NCBI GenBank assembly: GCA_045660245.1
Contig: JAZRDJ010000023.1
Location: 1-18,138 of the forward strand
Length of the DNA stretch: 18,138 nucleotides
From: RGIG3872 sp045660245
Lineage (GTDB): Bacteria > Bacillota > Clostridia > Christensenellales > UBA1242
Reading direction: 5' to 3'
Numbering within the stretch: position 1 is the first letter of the stretch; each line of letters opens with the position of its first letter. The position numbers and the translations under genes are program-made. This document shows positions 1 to 7,537 of this stretch, piece after piece. Below the pieces are notes generated by a model. The model was not told the origin of the DNA and made no database searches. It saw nothing but the letters and a program-made list of their open reading frames with translations.

Positions 1-3000
1 GTATGTTTCATCACTCAAAAACGAAAATGTTCTGGTGTTTGAGCCATTGAACTTTATGATGTAATAATCATCATGCGCGGTATAACCACTCTTGTTGAAT
101 CCGTCAAGGAAAAACGCTTGCATATGCGAATCATCGTCATAGTTAATTTCATATCTGAAATTATATATAGATTCATCATAATTTTCACTATAACTGAATA
201 ATTGAATACGTATGTCTTCAAGTTCCCCACTATAACTACTCTCAAAATTGAAATAACCTGTTTGCATGATTTTGATATAATCTCCATCAGCAAGAACCTC
301 GTTCGGTGCAACATTTCCAAAGAGTTCACTTGTCCCAATCGCAAATGTTCCACCAATTTCTTCGAGCGATCCATCAACATTGATGATTCCACCGGACAAA
401 ATTGTATTGCTTGAACCCGCTGAATTGCCACAGCCTCCAATTGTTACATTCCCAAGATCAAATTGTGTTCCAAAGTTCGCGATCGCGCCTCCACCATCTT
501 GAGCAACACAATCATAAATTTCGCCACCATTTATATCAAGAATACCAGAACTAAAAATTCCAGCACCAAGTGTTGCACTTACTGTCCCATTCCCTGAAAT
601 TACACCACCATTCATCACAAATGTGGCTTCAATCATTGTGAATGTTCCATCAATATTGATTTCTTCTCCTCTTGATTCGACATAAACATTTGCACCATGA
701 GTTGGAATATCTGATGCAACATCGAATCCATTGTTCGAAATTGTTGCACCGTCATGCATTGTGACGTGACCACCATTAGAGACATAAAGTCCAGCCCCCA
801 AACAACGAGTGCTCTCACCGCTAACAAGATTGTTTGAAATTGTGCCACCCTCCATCACAAAGGTCCCACCATAAACAAGCATACCTGCACCACGACCGGG
901 GAATTTCCCATCTTGGACAGTTGATGGATTTATTGAATTATTCTTCACCTCTGTGCCACTCTTCATAACAATTGTTGAAATTGCAGAGTTGATTCCAGCA
1001 CCATGTGAAAAAGACGAATTTTCAATAATTTTCGTATTTTCAAATGAAATGTCAACATCATTCAAGTGCATTCCACCACCAGCATCAAAACCTGTATTTC
1101 TCAAAACTTCCACATAAGACATCGTCACATTGCTTTGTGAAAGATACAAACCGCCACCACGATAAGAGGCATAATTGTCTTCAAGTCTTACATTATTGAT
1201 TTCAAATGTTCCATTATTCACATAAATTCCGCCACCATTGTTCCTTGCTGTATTTGTAGCAAACGTACCTGAAATCAAATTTAGTGTCGAATCAGTTGCA
1301 AAAATTCCTGCACCATTATAAGCATTGTTGCCCGAAATGTTTAGACTTTGATTTGCATTTTCGCCAAAAGAAAGTGTTGCTTCATTTCGCAGGTATATAC
1401 CTCCGCCATTACCAGAGTTACTTGTAGTGTTATTTGATATATTCACTGTTCCTTCAATAACAACAACACCAAATGTCATTATTCCTGCGCCATGGCTGTC
1501 AGATGTATTTGAAGAAATTTGCGCGTTGCCAAGGTTTATGATTGTATCGGTATTAGCAAATATGCCACCACCTGTTTGATTTGTGGCATTGCCATCAATT
1601 TTTCCGCCAGCAAAATTTATTGTTCCAATATGGACATATATTCCCGCACCACTACCCGATGTCGTATTCCCAGAAATTTCAGCATTAGTGTTCACGGTCA
1701 AAACTTGGTTTGACATGAGTGCGATTCCACCACCTTGACTTGCGCTGTTGTTTGAAACTTTCCCATTCAACGTGAGCGTTCCAACGGTGTAAATTCCACC
1801 GCCGTTTTCTCCTGCTGTATTTGAAGAAATTTGTGCACCACTGTTTATTGTTGTTGTCCCATCATCAAATATTCCGCCACCAAAATCTGATGCCACATTA
1901 TCACTTACGACCAATCCCGAATCACAAGTAAGATCTGTTGTGACATAAATCCCAGCACCATTGATTGCTCTGTTCAAAGTAATTGTTGCGCCAGAAATAA
2001 TCTTTGTTCCTGAACCCGAAAGATAAATCCCCGCACCATAATCAGCATAACAATTTTTAATGGTTCCACCAGTCATTGAAAAATTGCCACTACAATATAC
2101 TCCACCACCTCTTACGGCAAGTTGTGTCATCTCGCTTGATGATGAGGTCTTTGTTGCATCTCCAGATATCACTGTTGGAACAGCACTTGTTTTTTGTGAA
2201 ATGTTGATGGTTGAATATTCATCGCCATAAATATTTCCACCATGTGTATTTGCATCATTCAAATGCAATGTTCCACCTTCAAAAGTAAACGTGCCTGTTT
2301 CCAAACAAATGCCACCGCCATATTGATTAGAAATATTATTATCAATACTACCAGACTTCATGACAATGTATGACGTATTAGCAACATATGCTCCACCGCC
2401 ATATTTCGCAGTGTTGCCAGTGATAGTTCCCCCATCAATAGTGAGTGTTGCTCCGGAATACACCATCGCTCCGCCACCTGAGTTTGATGCCGTATTTTCT
2501 GAAATGGTCGTGCCAGCACCAAGTGTGATATGCCCATTAAGCGTTACAGTTATTCCACCACCTGTGTTTGTTGAATTGTTGCCTCTGATTGTCATGCCAG
2601 ATAGTGTTGTCGTTTGATTTGAAAAATAAAGTCCAGCACCTTGCTTTGCTGTATTGTTTGACACTGTTCCACCAGTGTATGAACAATCATCTTTTTCATT
2701 GAAAACACCGCCACCAAAATAGCCGTTGTTTAAAGTTATCGTTCCAGCAGAAAACGCAAATTTCCCGCCATTATATACTCCACCGCCATAGAATGAAGCA
2801 ACAACCTTGCTTATTTCTCCGCCTGACAAATTGAACGTTCCTGTGTTGTACACGCCCGCACCCTGATATGCCTGAACGGCCGTGCCATCACCAACAATCT
2901 TTCCACCTGAAAAATTAAACGTCCCTGTATTGTACACAGATCCACCAGTTCCGTCACTGTTTGAAACTTTTGAGTTGCTGATAGTTCCACCAGTCATAGT

Positions 3001-5169
3001 GAAAGTTTTTGAACTTGAGTTATAGATTGCTCCACCACTTTCATTTGCAACAAGGTTTTCGAGTGTACCGGCATTGATATTGAGTGTACCGGCATTATAT
3101 ACCGCACCACCCTTTGTTGCAACAAGGTTTTTGATTGTTCCACCCTTGATATTGAGTGTACCAGCATTGTATACTGCTCCACCTTTTGAAGCTGTTGATG
3201 TTGTTCCATCTCCAGATATCACTGTTGAAATTGTACTTGTTTTTTGCGAAATATCAATGGTTGAATTTGCATCACCATAGACATTTCCGCCATTTGTTGT
3301 CGCTTGGTTCAAATGCAGAGTTCCACCTTCAAGAGTGAAGTGTCCTTTTTCCAAACAAATGCCACCACCAGATGATTGTGCAATGTTGCTTTCAAATTTT
3401 CCTGATTTCATAACAACATATGAAGTATTGCCTGAATATACTCCACCACCTTTCTTTGCAGTGTTTTCACTAATTGTCGCACCATTTATTGTGAGTGTTG
3501 CTCCAGAATAGACCATTGCTCCACCACCAGAGTTCACTGCTGTATTTTCTGAAATTGTCGTGCCAGAACCAAGTGTAACACTTCCACTAGATGTTACTAT
3601 CAATCCACCACCAGTATTTGTTGAATTGTTGCCAGAAATTGTCATTCCAGATAGGGTTGTTGTCTGACTTGAAAAATAAAGTCCAGCACCTTGTTTTGCA
3701 GTATTATCCGATACTGTTCCACCAGAGTATGTGCACTTGTTTTTGTTGTTATAAATTCCTCCACCAAATTGCCCAGTATTTGATGTTACCTTTCCCGCAG
3801 AAAATTTAATCGTTCCGTTATTATAAACACCACCACCATTGTGTGATGAAACAACTTTGCTTATTTCTCCGCCTGACAAATTGAACGTTCCAGTGTTATA
3901 CACCCCTGCACCTTGATATGCTTGAACTGTTGTGCCATCACCAACAATCTTTCCACCTGAAAAATTGAATGTTCCTGAGTTGTAAACAGTTCCCCCAAGG
4001 TTTGAAGATGATGTTGTTGAAGTCAAATAATTGCTTGCAAGAGTTCCACCAGAGATTTCCAAACTTCCATTGTTATAAATCGCTCCTCCACAATAATTTG
4101 CAGTGTTTTCAAAGATGCTTCCTTCTTTCATGGAGAATAATCCACTATCTACATAAATTCCACCACCATGGTTTATTGCGGTATTTCCAAAAATACTTCC
4201 TCCATTCATAGTGAATGTTCCACTTCCTACATAAATTCCACCGCCATAGCCTGTTGATGCGAAGTTTCCAGAAACAATCCCACTATTCATAGTGAACGTT
4301 CCACTATTAGATATAAAAATCGCACCACCCCTACCATTATAATCGGCGATATTGTTACTTATTGTACAATTGTCGATTGTTACTTCTCCACCATCATTAT
4401 AAATTCCACCGCCATAACTTCTTTTTGCTGTATTGCTACTTATTTCACAATCTTCGATTTTTAATTTACCACTACTGTTCCAAATGGCTCCACCATCGTA
4501 GGTTGATGAACAATTCTTTATTTCATTATCACCTGTTATTGTCAGTTCAGATGAATTTTCAACAGAAATTGCTCCACCATAATACCCACTGCAATTATCA
4601 ATTGTCACTCCACCAAGAATTTGAACTTTTGAATTTGTATTAAATGCTAGTGCACCACCACAGTAGGTCGCAATATTATTTACAAAACTCGAGTTTGATA
4701 TAGCAATTGTAGCATTCCTTGAAAAAATTGCTCCACCTTTCCACGTGCTATTGCCACCTGTTGAAGTTTTGTTATTGTCGAAAGTGCAATTGTTAATATT
4801 TACTATTGAATTATCAATATGCACAGCAGCACCACCGCCTTGTGCCTTTGTATTATCCACAAAAGTGCAACTTTCAAGATTGAGCGTGGCACCAGTTTTC
4901 ACATAAATTGCACCAGTAGTAATCCCTGAAAATTTACAATTTGTAAGAGTTACATTTGTTCCACTCTGAACAATAAATGAACCACCTGTAAATTCAGTAT
5001 CACTAATTTCAATTACACTTGTTTCAGTTACTCCCGCCACATCTTTCAAAAATTCTCCATCTTTACTAGATGAAAAATAATTCTTTTCTCCAAGCAAAAC
5101 AAAACACAAAGAAAGTATTGCAATACAAATTGCAATCACACACGAAATTATTATGGATTTTTTCTTCAT
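1..5169 (-). CDS. Giant Pmp-like beta-helix surface protein A (C-terminus cut by window edge)
   Basis: I checked this frame codon by codon from 5169 down to base 1: 1723 codons with no stop, so the gene continues beyond the left edge. The N-terminus (MKKKSIIIS followed by a hydrophobic stretch to about residue 27) looks like a signal peptide or signal anchor. From about residue 45 to 1610 the protein consists of 20-24-residue coils with GG[AG][IV]Y, SGN/NNTA and 'ISGG' motifs, as in Chlamydia Pmp and other right-handed parallel beta-helix adhesins. The last ~110 visible residues are non-repetitive and acidic or aromatic. It contains an internal duplication (residues about 392-656 and 742-1006) and a 24-residue tandem repeat. 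I chose ATG 5169 because AAAGG lies 10 nt upstream. An in-frame ATG at 5199 would add ten residues but has no ribosome binding site. Secretion and adhesion are inferred; the ligand is unknown. It is paralogous to protein B (12321-18065). Confidence 0.9.
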   Translation of the reverse strand, partial: MKKKSIIISCVIAICIAILSLCFVLLGEKNYFSSSKDGEFLKDVAGVTETSVIEISDTEFTGGSFIVQSGTNVTLTNCKFSGITTGAIYVKTGATLNLESCTFVDNTKAQGGGAAVHIDNSIVNINNCTFDNNKTSTGGNSTWKGGAIFSRNATIAISNSSFVNNIATYCGGALAFNTNSKVQILGGVTIDNCSGYYGGAISVENSSELTITGDNEIKNCSSTYDGGAIWNSSGKLKIEDCEISSNTAKRSYGGGIYNDGGEVTIDNCTISNNIADYNGRGGAIFISNSGTFTMNSGIVSGNFASTGYGGGIYVGSGTFTMNGGSIFGNTAINHGGGIYVDSGLFSMKEGSIFENTANYCGGAIYNNGSLEISGGTLASNYLTSTTSSSNLGGTVYNSGTFNFSGGKIVGDGTTVQAYQGAGVYNTGTFNLSGGEISKVVSSHNGGGVYNNGTIKFSAGKVTSNTGQFGGGIYNNKNKCTYSGGTVSDNTAKQGAGLYFSSQTTTLSGMTISGNNSTNTGGGLIVTSSGSVTLGSGTTISENTAVNSGGGAMVYSGATLTINGATISENTAKKGGGVYSGNTSYVVMKSGKFESNIAQSSGGGICLEKGHFTLEGGTLHLNQATTNGGNVYGDANSTIDISQKTSTISTVISGDGTTSTASKGGAVYNAGTLNIKGGTIKNLVATKGGAVYNAGTLNINAGTLENLVANESGGAIYNSSSKTFTMTGGTISNSKVSNSDGTGGSVYNTGTFNFSGGKIVGDGTAVQAYQGAGVYNTGTFNLSGGEISKVVASFYGGGVYNGGKFAFSAGTITLNNGYFGGGVFNEKDDCSYTGGTVSNNTAKQGAGLYFSNQTTTLSGMTIRGNNSTNTGGGITVTLNGHITLGAGTTISENTASNSGGGAMVYSGATLTIDGGTITGNTAKYGGGAYVANTSYIVMKSGSIDNNISNQYGGGICLETGTFTFEGGTLHLNDANTHGGNIYGDEYSTINISQKTSAVPTVISGDATKTSSSSEMTQLAVRGGGVYCSGNFSMTGGTIKNCYADYGAGIYLSGSGTKIISGATITLNRAINGAGIYVTTDLTCDSGLVVSDNVASDFGGGIFDDGTTTINSGAQISSNTAGENGGGIYTVGTLTLNGKVSNNSASQGGGIALMSNQVLTVNTNAEISGNTTSGSGAGIYVHIGTINFAGGKIDGNATNQTGGGIFANTDTIINLGNAQISSNTSDSHGAGIMTFGVVVIEGTVNISNNTTSNSGNGGGIYLRNEATLSFGENANQSLNISGNNAYNGAGIFATDSTLNLISGTFATNTARNNGGGIYVNNGTFEINNVRLEDNYASYRGGGLYLSQSNVTMSYVEVLRNTGFDAGGGMHLNDVDISFENTKIIENSSFSHGAGINSAISTIVMKSGTEVKNNSINPSTVQDGKFPGRGAGMLVYGGTFVMEGGTISNNLVSGESTRCLGAGLYVSNGGHVTMHDGATISNNGFDVASDIPTHGANVYVESRGEEINIDGTFTMIEATFVMNGGVISGNGTVSATLGAGIFSSGILDINGGEIYDCVAQDGGGAIANFGTQFDLGNVTIGGCGNSAGSSNTILSGGIINVDGSLEEIGGTFAIGTSELFGNVAPNEVLADGDYIKIMQTGYFNFESSYSGELEDIRIQLFSYSENYDESIYNFRYEINYDDDSHMQAFFLDGFNKSGYTAHDDYYIIKFNGSNTRTFSFLSDETY
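2151..2946 (-). repeat. Internal duplication in protein A, C-terminal copy
   Basis: This stretch aligns with 3201-3996 at a constant offset of exactly 1050 bases (350 codons) and no indel that I could find. Anchor points include TCCAGATATC at 2161 and 3211, GAAAAATAAAGTCCAGCACC ending at 2640 and 3690, and GCCTGACAAATTGAACGTTC at 2821 and 3871. Roughly three quarters of the encoded residues look identical by eye. The copies diverge abruptly at both ends. Confidence 0.9.
3040..3183 (-). repeat. 72-bp (24-residue) tandem repeat, two units
   Basis: Two adjacent units (3183-3112 and 3111-3040 on the minus strand) encode nearly the same 24-residue coil, starting GGAVYNAGTLNI and ending NLVA. CAAGGTTTT recurs at 3051 and 3123. 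The unit equals one beta-helix turn plus connector, so copy-number change would keep frame and fold. Confidence 0.85.
3201..3996 (-). repeat. Internal duplication in protein A, N-terminal copy
   Basis: This is the partner of 2151-2946. In protein order it comes first, at about residues 392-656. The 1050-base offset is a multiple of three, so the duplication kept the frame and added about 15 beta-helix coils. Between the two copies (2947-3200) lies unrelated coil sequence that includes the 72-bp tandem repeat. Confidence 0.9.
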
Positions 5170-5258
5170 GTTTTTCAAACCTTTCGCAATGCTCCCCATC
5201 AAAAATTTAAAATACTACATGTTATTATTTTTATCTTTTCTTTCTTATTTTTTTACTT

Positions 5259-5290
5259 ATTATACACTACCCCCCCCCCCCAATTGTCAA
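5259..5290 (-). promoter_or_regulatory. Promoter of protein A with 12-G spacer tract (likely phase-variable)
   Basis: On the minus strand a perfect -35 box TTGACA (5290-5285) is followed by ATT, 12 G (5281-5270), TAGTG, then a perfect -10 box TATAAT (5264-5259). The spacer is 20 nt, against an optimum of 17. An A/T-tract-rich stretch at about 5298-5335 could act as an UP element. Predicted transcription starts near 5252, giving an 80-nt purine-rich leader before ATG 5169. Loss of two or three G would bring spacing to 18 or 17 nt. Confidence 0.85.
5270..5281. repeat. Homopolymer tract, 12 C on plus (12 G on minus)
   Basis: An unbroken run of twelve C in an otherwise AT-rich intergenic region. 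It lies wholly inside the -35/-10 spacer of the protein A promoter. Exact length may vary between cells and is also prone to sequencing error. Confidence 0.9.
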
Positions 5291-5352
5291 ACGTTTTTAT
5301 ACACTTTTTGAATTTTTTTAAAAAATTTTATATATGTTTAGTATAAATAATT

Positions 5353-5375
5353 AAGTATGCAAAAAATGCATACTT
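5353..5375. promoter_or_regulatory. 8-bp perfect inverted repeat upstream of protein A promoter
   Basis: AAGTATGC and GCATACTT are separated by 7 bases. The element lies between the terminator of the membrane-protein pair and the -35 box of protein A, centred about 75 bp upstream of it. It is not followed by a T-run on the minus strand, so a regulator binding site is as plausible as an RNA hairpin. The function is unknown. Confidence 0.4.
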
Positions 5376-5388
5376 GCATTTCGTTCAC

Positions 5389-5420
5389 AAAAAAAAGAGT
5401 GACCACAATAGCCACTCTTT
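5389..5420 (-). terminator. Intrinsic terminator after the membrane-protein pair
   Basis: Minus-strand stem AAAGAGTG (5420-5413) pairs with CACTCTTT (5401-5394), and the strand continues as a run of T. It lies 16 bases past the stop at 5437, so it closes the transcription unit before the protein A promoter. Confidence 0.85.
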
Positions 5421-5436
5421 CAAGTTTCAAATAGTA

Positions 5437-5784
5437 TTAATACAAAATCAAAACTACAAAGGTAAAGATTGCAAAGGCAAAAGCAAGACAGGCCTTCACA
5501 ATTTCAAAAATTCTAGATTTTGAAAATTTCTCAATTTCCACTTTCTTTTTTTCTTCATCTGCGATTTTTTCGAGTTCAATTCTCTCAAAACTCATGTCAT
5601 AAATACGGAAAACACTGATACTTGCAAAAATCAAAAATCCAATAGTGTACACAACAAGAGAAAGTGTCACAAACGTTGAAATTCCAGCAAATTGAAACAC
5701 TACAACAAAAATTGTTGCAAGAACAAACAATGCATATTCAACGATTGTCAAAATTTTACATAATTTTTTGATATCCATGATCAT
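5437..5784 (-). CDS. Small three-helix membrane protein (unknown function)
   Basis: I do not recognise a family. The 115-residue product has three predicted hydrophobic helices (about residues 11-31, 37-58 and 93-115). Between helices 2 and 3 is a charged Glu/Lys-rich stretch (residues 66-90) that could form a short cytoplasmic helix. The frame is open up to a GTG at 5790, but that codon overlaps the AAGGAG ribosome binding site (5795-5790). I therefore place the start at ATG 5784, 5 nt downstream of the site; ATG 5778 is also possible. The upstream membrane gene's TAA (5796-5794) lies inside the same ribosome binding site, so the two genes are probably translationally coupled. A terminator follows. 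Confidence 0.75.
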   Translation of the reverse strand: MIMDIKKLCKILTIVEYALFVLATIFVVVFQFAGISTFVTLSLVVYTIGFLIFASISVFRIYDMSFERIELEKIADEEKKKVEIEKFSKSRIFEIVKACLAFAFAIFTFVVLILY

Positions 5785-5793
5785 GATCACTCC

Positions 5794-6084
5794 TTAAAAA
5801 ACAAGAACATATGAAAGTACAATCAAGACGATTGAAATAGCCCACACAATCCAAATCCACAAACGTCTTTTTTTGTAAACATAGAAAAATGAAACAATTG
5901 ATACCACAATGTAGGCAATTGTCTGTGCGATCGTGAGAAGCGCTCCTGCCACAGATCCCAGCGCCCCAATCTTTGAAAGCATCAAAGCAACACCAATGCA
6001 AATCACAGCAACAAATGAAAAAAGGTTCAAGAGCCAGCCTGCTCCATGTGCAGATTTTTTTGTGGTTGTTGTTGAATTTGACAT
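5794..6084 (-). CDS. Small three-helix membrane protein (unknown function)
   Basis: The family is not recognised. The 96-residue product starts with a short Ser/Thr/Lys-rich tail (residues 1-16), then three hydrophobic helices at about 17-36, 46-70 and 75-96. A basic KKRR (71-74) between helices 2 and 3 suggests that loop is cytoplasmic. ATG 6084 follows AGGGGG at 7 nt. It forms a two-gene unit with the downstream membrane protein. The shared three-helix size suggests the two products act together in the membrane, but nothing here shows how. Confidence 0.75.
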   Translation of the reverse strand: MSNSTTTTKKSAHGAGWLLNLFSFVAVICIGVALMLSKIGALGSVAGALLTIAQTIAYIVVSIVSFFYVYKKRRLWIWIVWAISIVLIVLSYVLVF

Positions 6085-6100
6085 ATTGTTTCCCCCTATT

Positions 6101-6137
6101 CAAGTAAAATATTACCAAATAAAATTTTACTTGTAAA
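6101..6137 (-). promoter_or_regulatory. Putative promoter overlapped by a 10-bp palindrome
   Basis: A perfect inverted repeat, CAAGTAAAAT (6101-6110) and ATTTTACTTG (6124-6133), flanks 13 bases. On the minus strand a possible -35 TTTACA (6137-6132) and -10 TAATAT (6114-6109) with a 17-nt spacer coincide with the two arms. That is an operator-like position in front of the membrane-protein pair. Alternatively the arms form an RNA hairpin just before the ribosome binding site, or a weak T-less terminator for rluD. Confidence 0.45.
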
Positions 6138-6156
6138 ATGATTTTGATATTGTATT

Positions 6157-7071
6157 TTATATTTTATGCAACTTCGCAAGCAGTTTTTGAAAATAATCCG
6201 GAAGTTCACACTCAAAAATCATACGCTCGCCAGTTGCAGGATGTGTGAGTTCAAGTTTTTTTGCGTGCAACAATTGACCATTCAAATTGAATTTTTGCTT
6301 TTGATAGCCATACACAGGATCACCAACAATCGGATGCAACATATCTTTTGCATGAACTCTTATTTGATGAGTCCTGCCCGTTTCAAGCCTGAAATGCATG
6401 AGAGTATAGCCCTTGAATCTCTCGATCACATCAAAATGCGTGATTGCAGACTTCCCATCTTCCGATATCGCCATCTTTTTTCGATCTTTCTTGTCACGAC
6501 CAATCGGCTTGTCAATTGTGCCTGTTTCTGCTTTCACTTCCCCCTCAAGCAAAGCGAAATAATGTCTAAAACATGAGTGCTCTGCAATCTGCTTTGCGAG
6601 ATTTTCATGAGCCACATTGTTTTTTGCAACCACAAGAAGCCCTGAAGTATCCTTGTCAATTCTGTGAACAATCCCAGGTCTCAACACGTCTGATCCGTCA
6701 CTGATTTCCTTGAAATGAAAAAGAAGTGCATTCACGAGCGTGTGATTTGGTGAGCCTGGCGCCGGATGCACAACCATGCCTTGAGGCTTGTTCACAACAG
6801 CAATGTCCTTATCTTCATATACAATGTCGAGCGGAATATTTTCTGGTTCAACATTTACAATGTCAGGACTCACAAAAAAATCAATATCAACAATGTTTGA
6901 GTTTTTGATTAGAAAACCGGCTTTTGTGATAACTCTTGAGTTTACCTTCACCCCTCCCCGATCAATTTGAAGTTTTATTTGAGATCTCGTCCAATCGTCC
7001 AAAACGTCAGAAAGATAAACATCAAGCCTGACAGACTCTGACAAATCATCAACAATTATCGTTCTTTTCAT
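6157..7071 (-). CDS. rluD: RluD/YlyB-type 23S rRNA pseudouridine synthase
   Basis: This enzyme isomerises specific uridines in 23S rRNA to pseudouridine. The 304-residue length is typical of the RluA/RluD family. Residues about 14-65 form an S4-like RNA-binding domain. The catalytic motif HRIDKDTSG (136-144) supplies the catalytic Asp139, and GRTHQIRVH (232-240) is the conserved late motif. The start is ATG 7071, preceded by AAAGGAG at 6 nt. It overlaps the end of lspA by 23 nt, so translation is probably coupled. An lspA-rluD neighbourhood is common in Bacillota, where this gene is called ylyB in Bacillus subtilis. The exact target uridines cannot be read from sequence, so the RluD assignment within the family is by similarity only. 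Confidence 0.93.
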   Translation of the reverse strand: MKRTIIVDDLSESVRLDVYLSDVLDDWTRSQIKLQIDRGGVKVNSRVITKAGFLIKNSNIVDIDFFVSPDIVNVEPENIPLDIVYEDKDIAVVNKPQGMVVHPAPGSPNHTLVNALLFHFKEISDGSDVLRPGIVHRIDKDTSGLLVVAKNNVAHENLAKQIAEHSCFRHYFALLEGEVKAETGTIDKPIGRDKKDRKKMAISEDGKSAITHFDVIERFKGYTLMHFRLETGRTHQIRVHAKDMLHPIVGDPVYGYQKQKFNLNGQLLHAKKLELTHPATGERMIFECELPDYFQKLLAKLHKI

Positions 7072-7537
7072 CGTTTTCTCCTTTGTTCTTCACGTTCGCT
7101 TTGTCTTTGCCAAAAAAGAATATAATATAAACCACGAGCATGATTGTTGCAATTGTGATTGCAATGTCTGCGACATTGAATACTGGAAAATCAAAAAAGT
7201 TAAAGGCCAAAAAATCTCTCACCCCACCGAGCACAATTCTATCAAACAAGTTGCCGAGAAGTCCACCCAGCATGACACCGAGTGTTATTTTGAAAAACTT
7301 TGACTTGAAAAATCGGTTTGAAAACATTAGATAGACTATGACACCAGCGACAACAAAACTGACCGCCACAAAAATCCACCTTCCACCATCAAAACTTCCC
7401 CAAGCAGCACCAGTGTTGAGTCCCACTCTTTTGAGCCACAAAAAATCCCCAAGCACACTCATTTCCTTACCATAAAGAAAAACCTTTGATAGTTGATCAA
7501 AGCCAAAAATAACAAGCCCTAGTATTAAATAACTCAT
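7049..7537 (-). CDS. lspA: Lipoprotein signal peptidase II
   Basis: A membrane aspartyl protease that removes the signal peptide from prolipoproteins after diacylglyceryl transfer to the lipobox Cys. The product has 162 residues and four hydrophobic segments (about 2-13, 54-71, 84-96 and 126-142). Conserved elements are DQLSK near the N-terminus, NTGAAWG (41-47), GNLFDR (95-100), RDF with catalytic Asp108, and FNVAD with catalytic Asp124. A Lys/Asn/Asp-rich polar tail (residues 143-162) extends past the last helix. AAAGGAG lies 8 nt before ATG 7537, and the start overlaps the hydrolase stop (ATGA). Its presence implies that this organism makes lipoproteins. Confidence 0.96.
   Translation of the reverse strand: MSYLILGLVIFGFDQLSKVFLYGKEMSVLGDFLWLKRVGLNTGAAWGSFDGGRWIFVAVSFVVAGVIVYLMFSNRFFKSKFFKITLGVMLGGLLGNLFDRIVLGGVRDFLAFNFFDFPVFNVADIAITIATIMLVVYIIFFFGKDKANVKNKGENDEKNDNC

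Noticed and set aside
2360..2617. Pro-rich plus-strand open frames inside the two giant genes
   Set aside because: They are the reverse complement of GGxIY codons (runs of CCACCACC). They have no ribosome binding sites and occur wherever the coils repeat.
1..5169. CRISPR-like or satellite array
   Set aside because: The recurring short motifs (TCCACCACC and similar) are degenerate, keep codon phase and encode beta-helix coils. There are no exact repeats with unique spacers of constant size.
5756..6118. Overlapping 120-residue minus-strand frame over the 96-residue membrane protein
   Set aside because: It shares the DNA in another frame, its start lacks a good ribosome binding site, and its residues do not form membrane helices. 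The 96-residue frame has all of these.
7049..7537. Mycoplasma-type code with TGA as Trp
   Set aside because: Trp is TGG in several genes, and lspA, the hydrolase and protein B all end at TGA. The lspA-rluD and ATGA overlaps make sense only with TGA as a stop.
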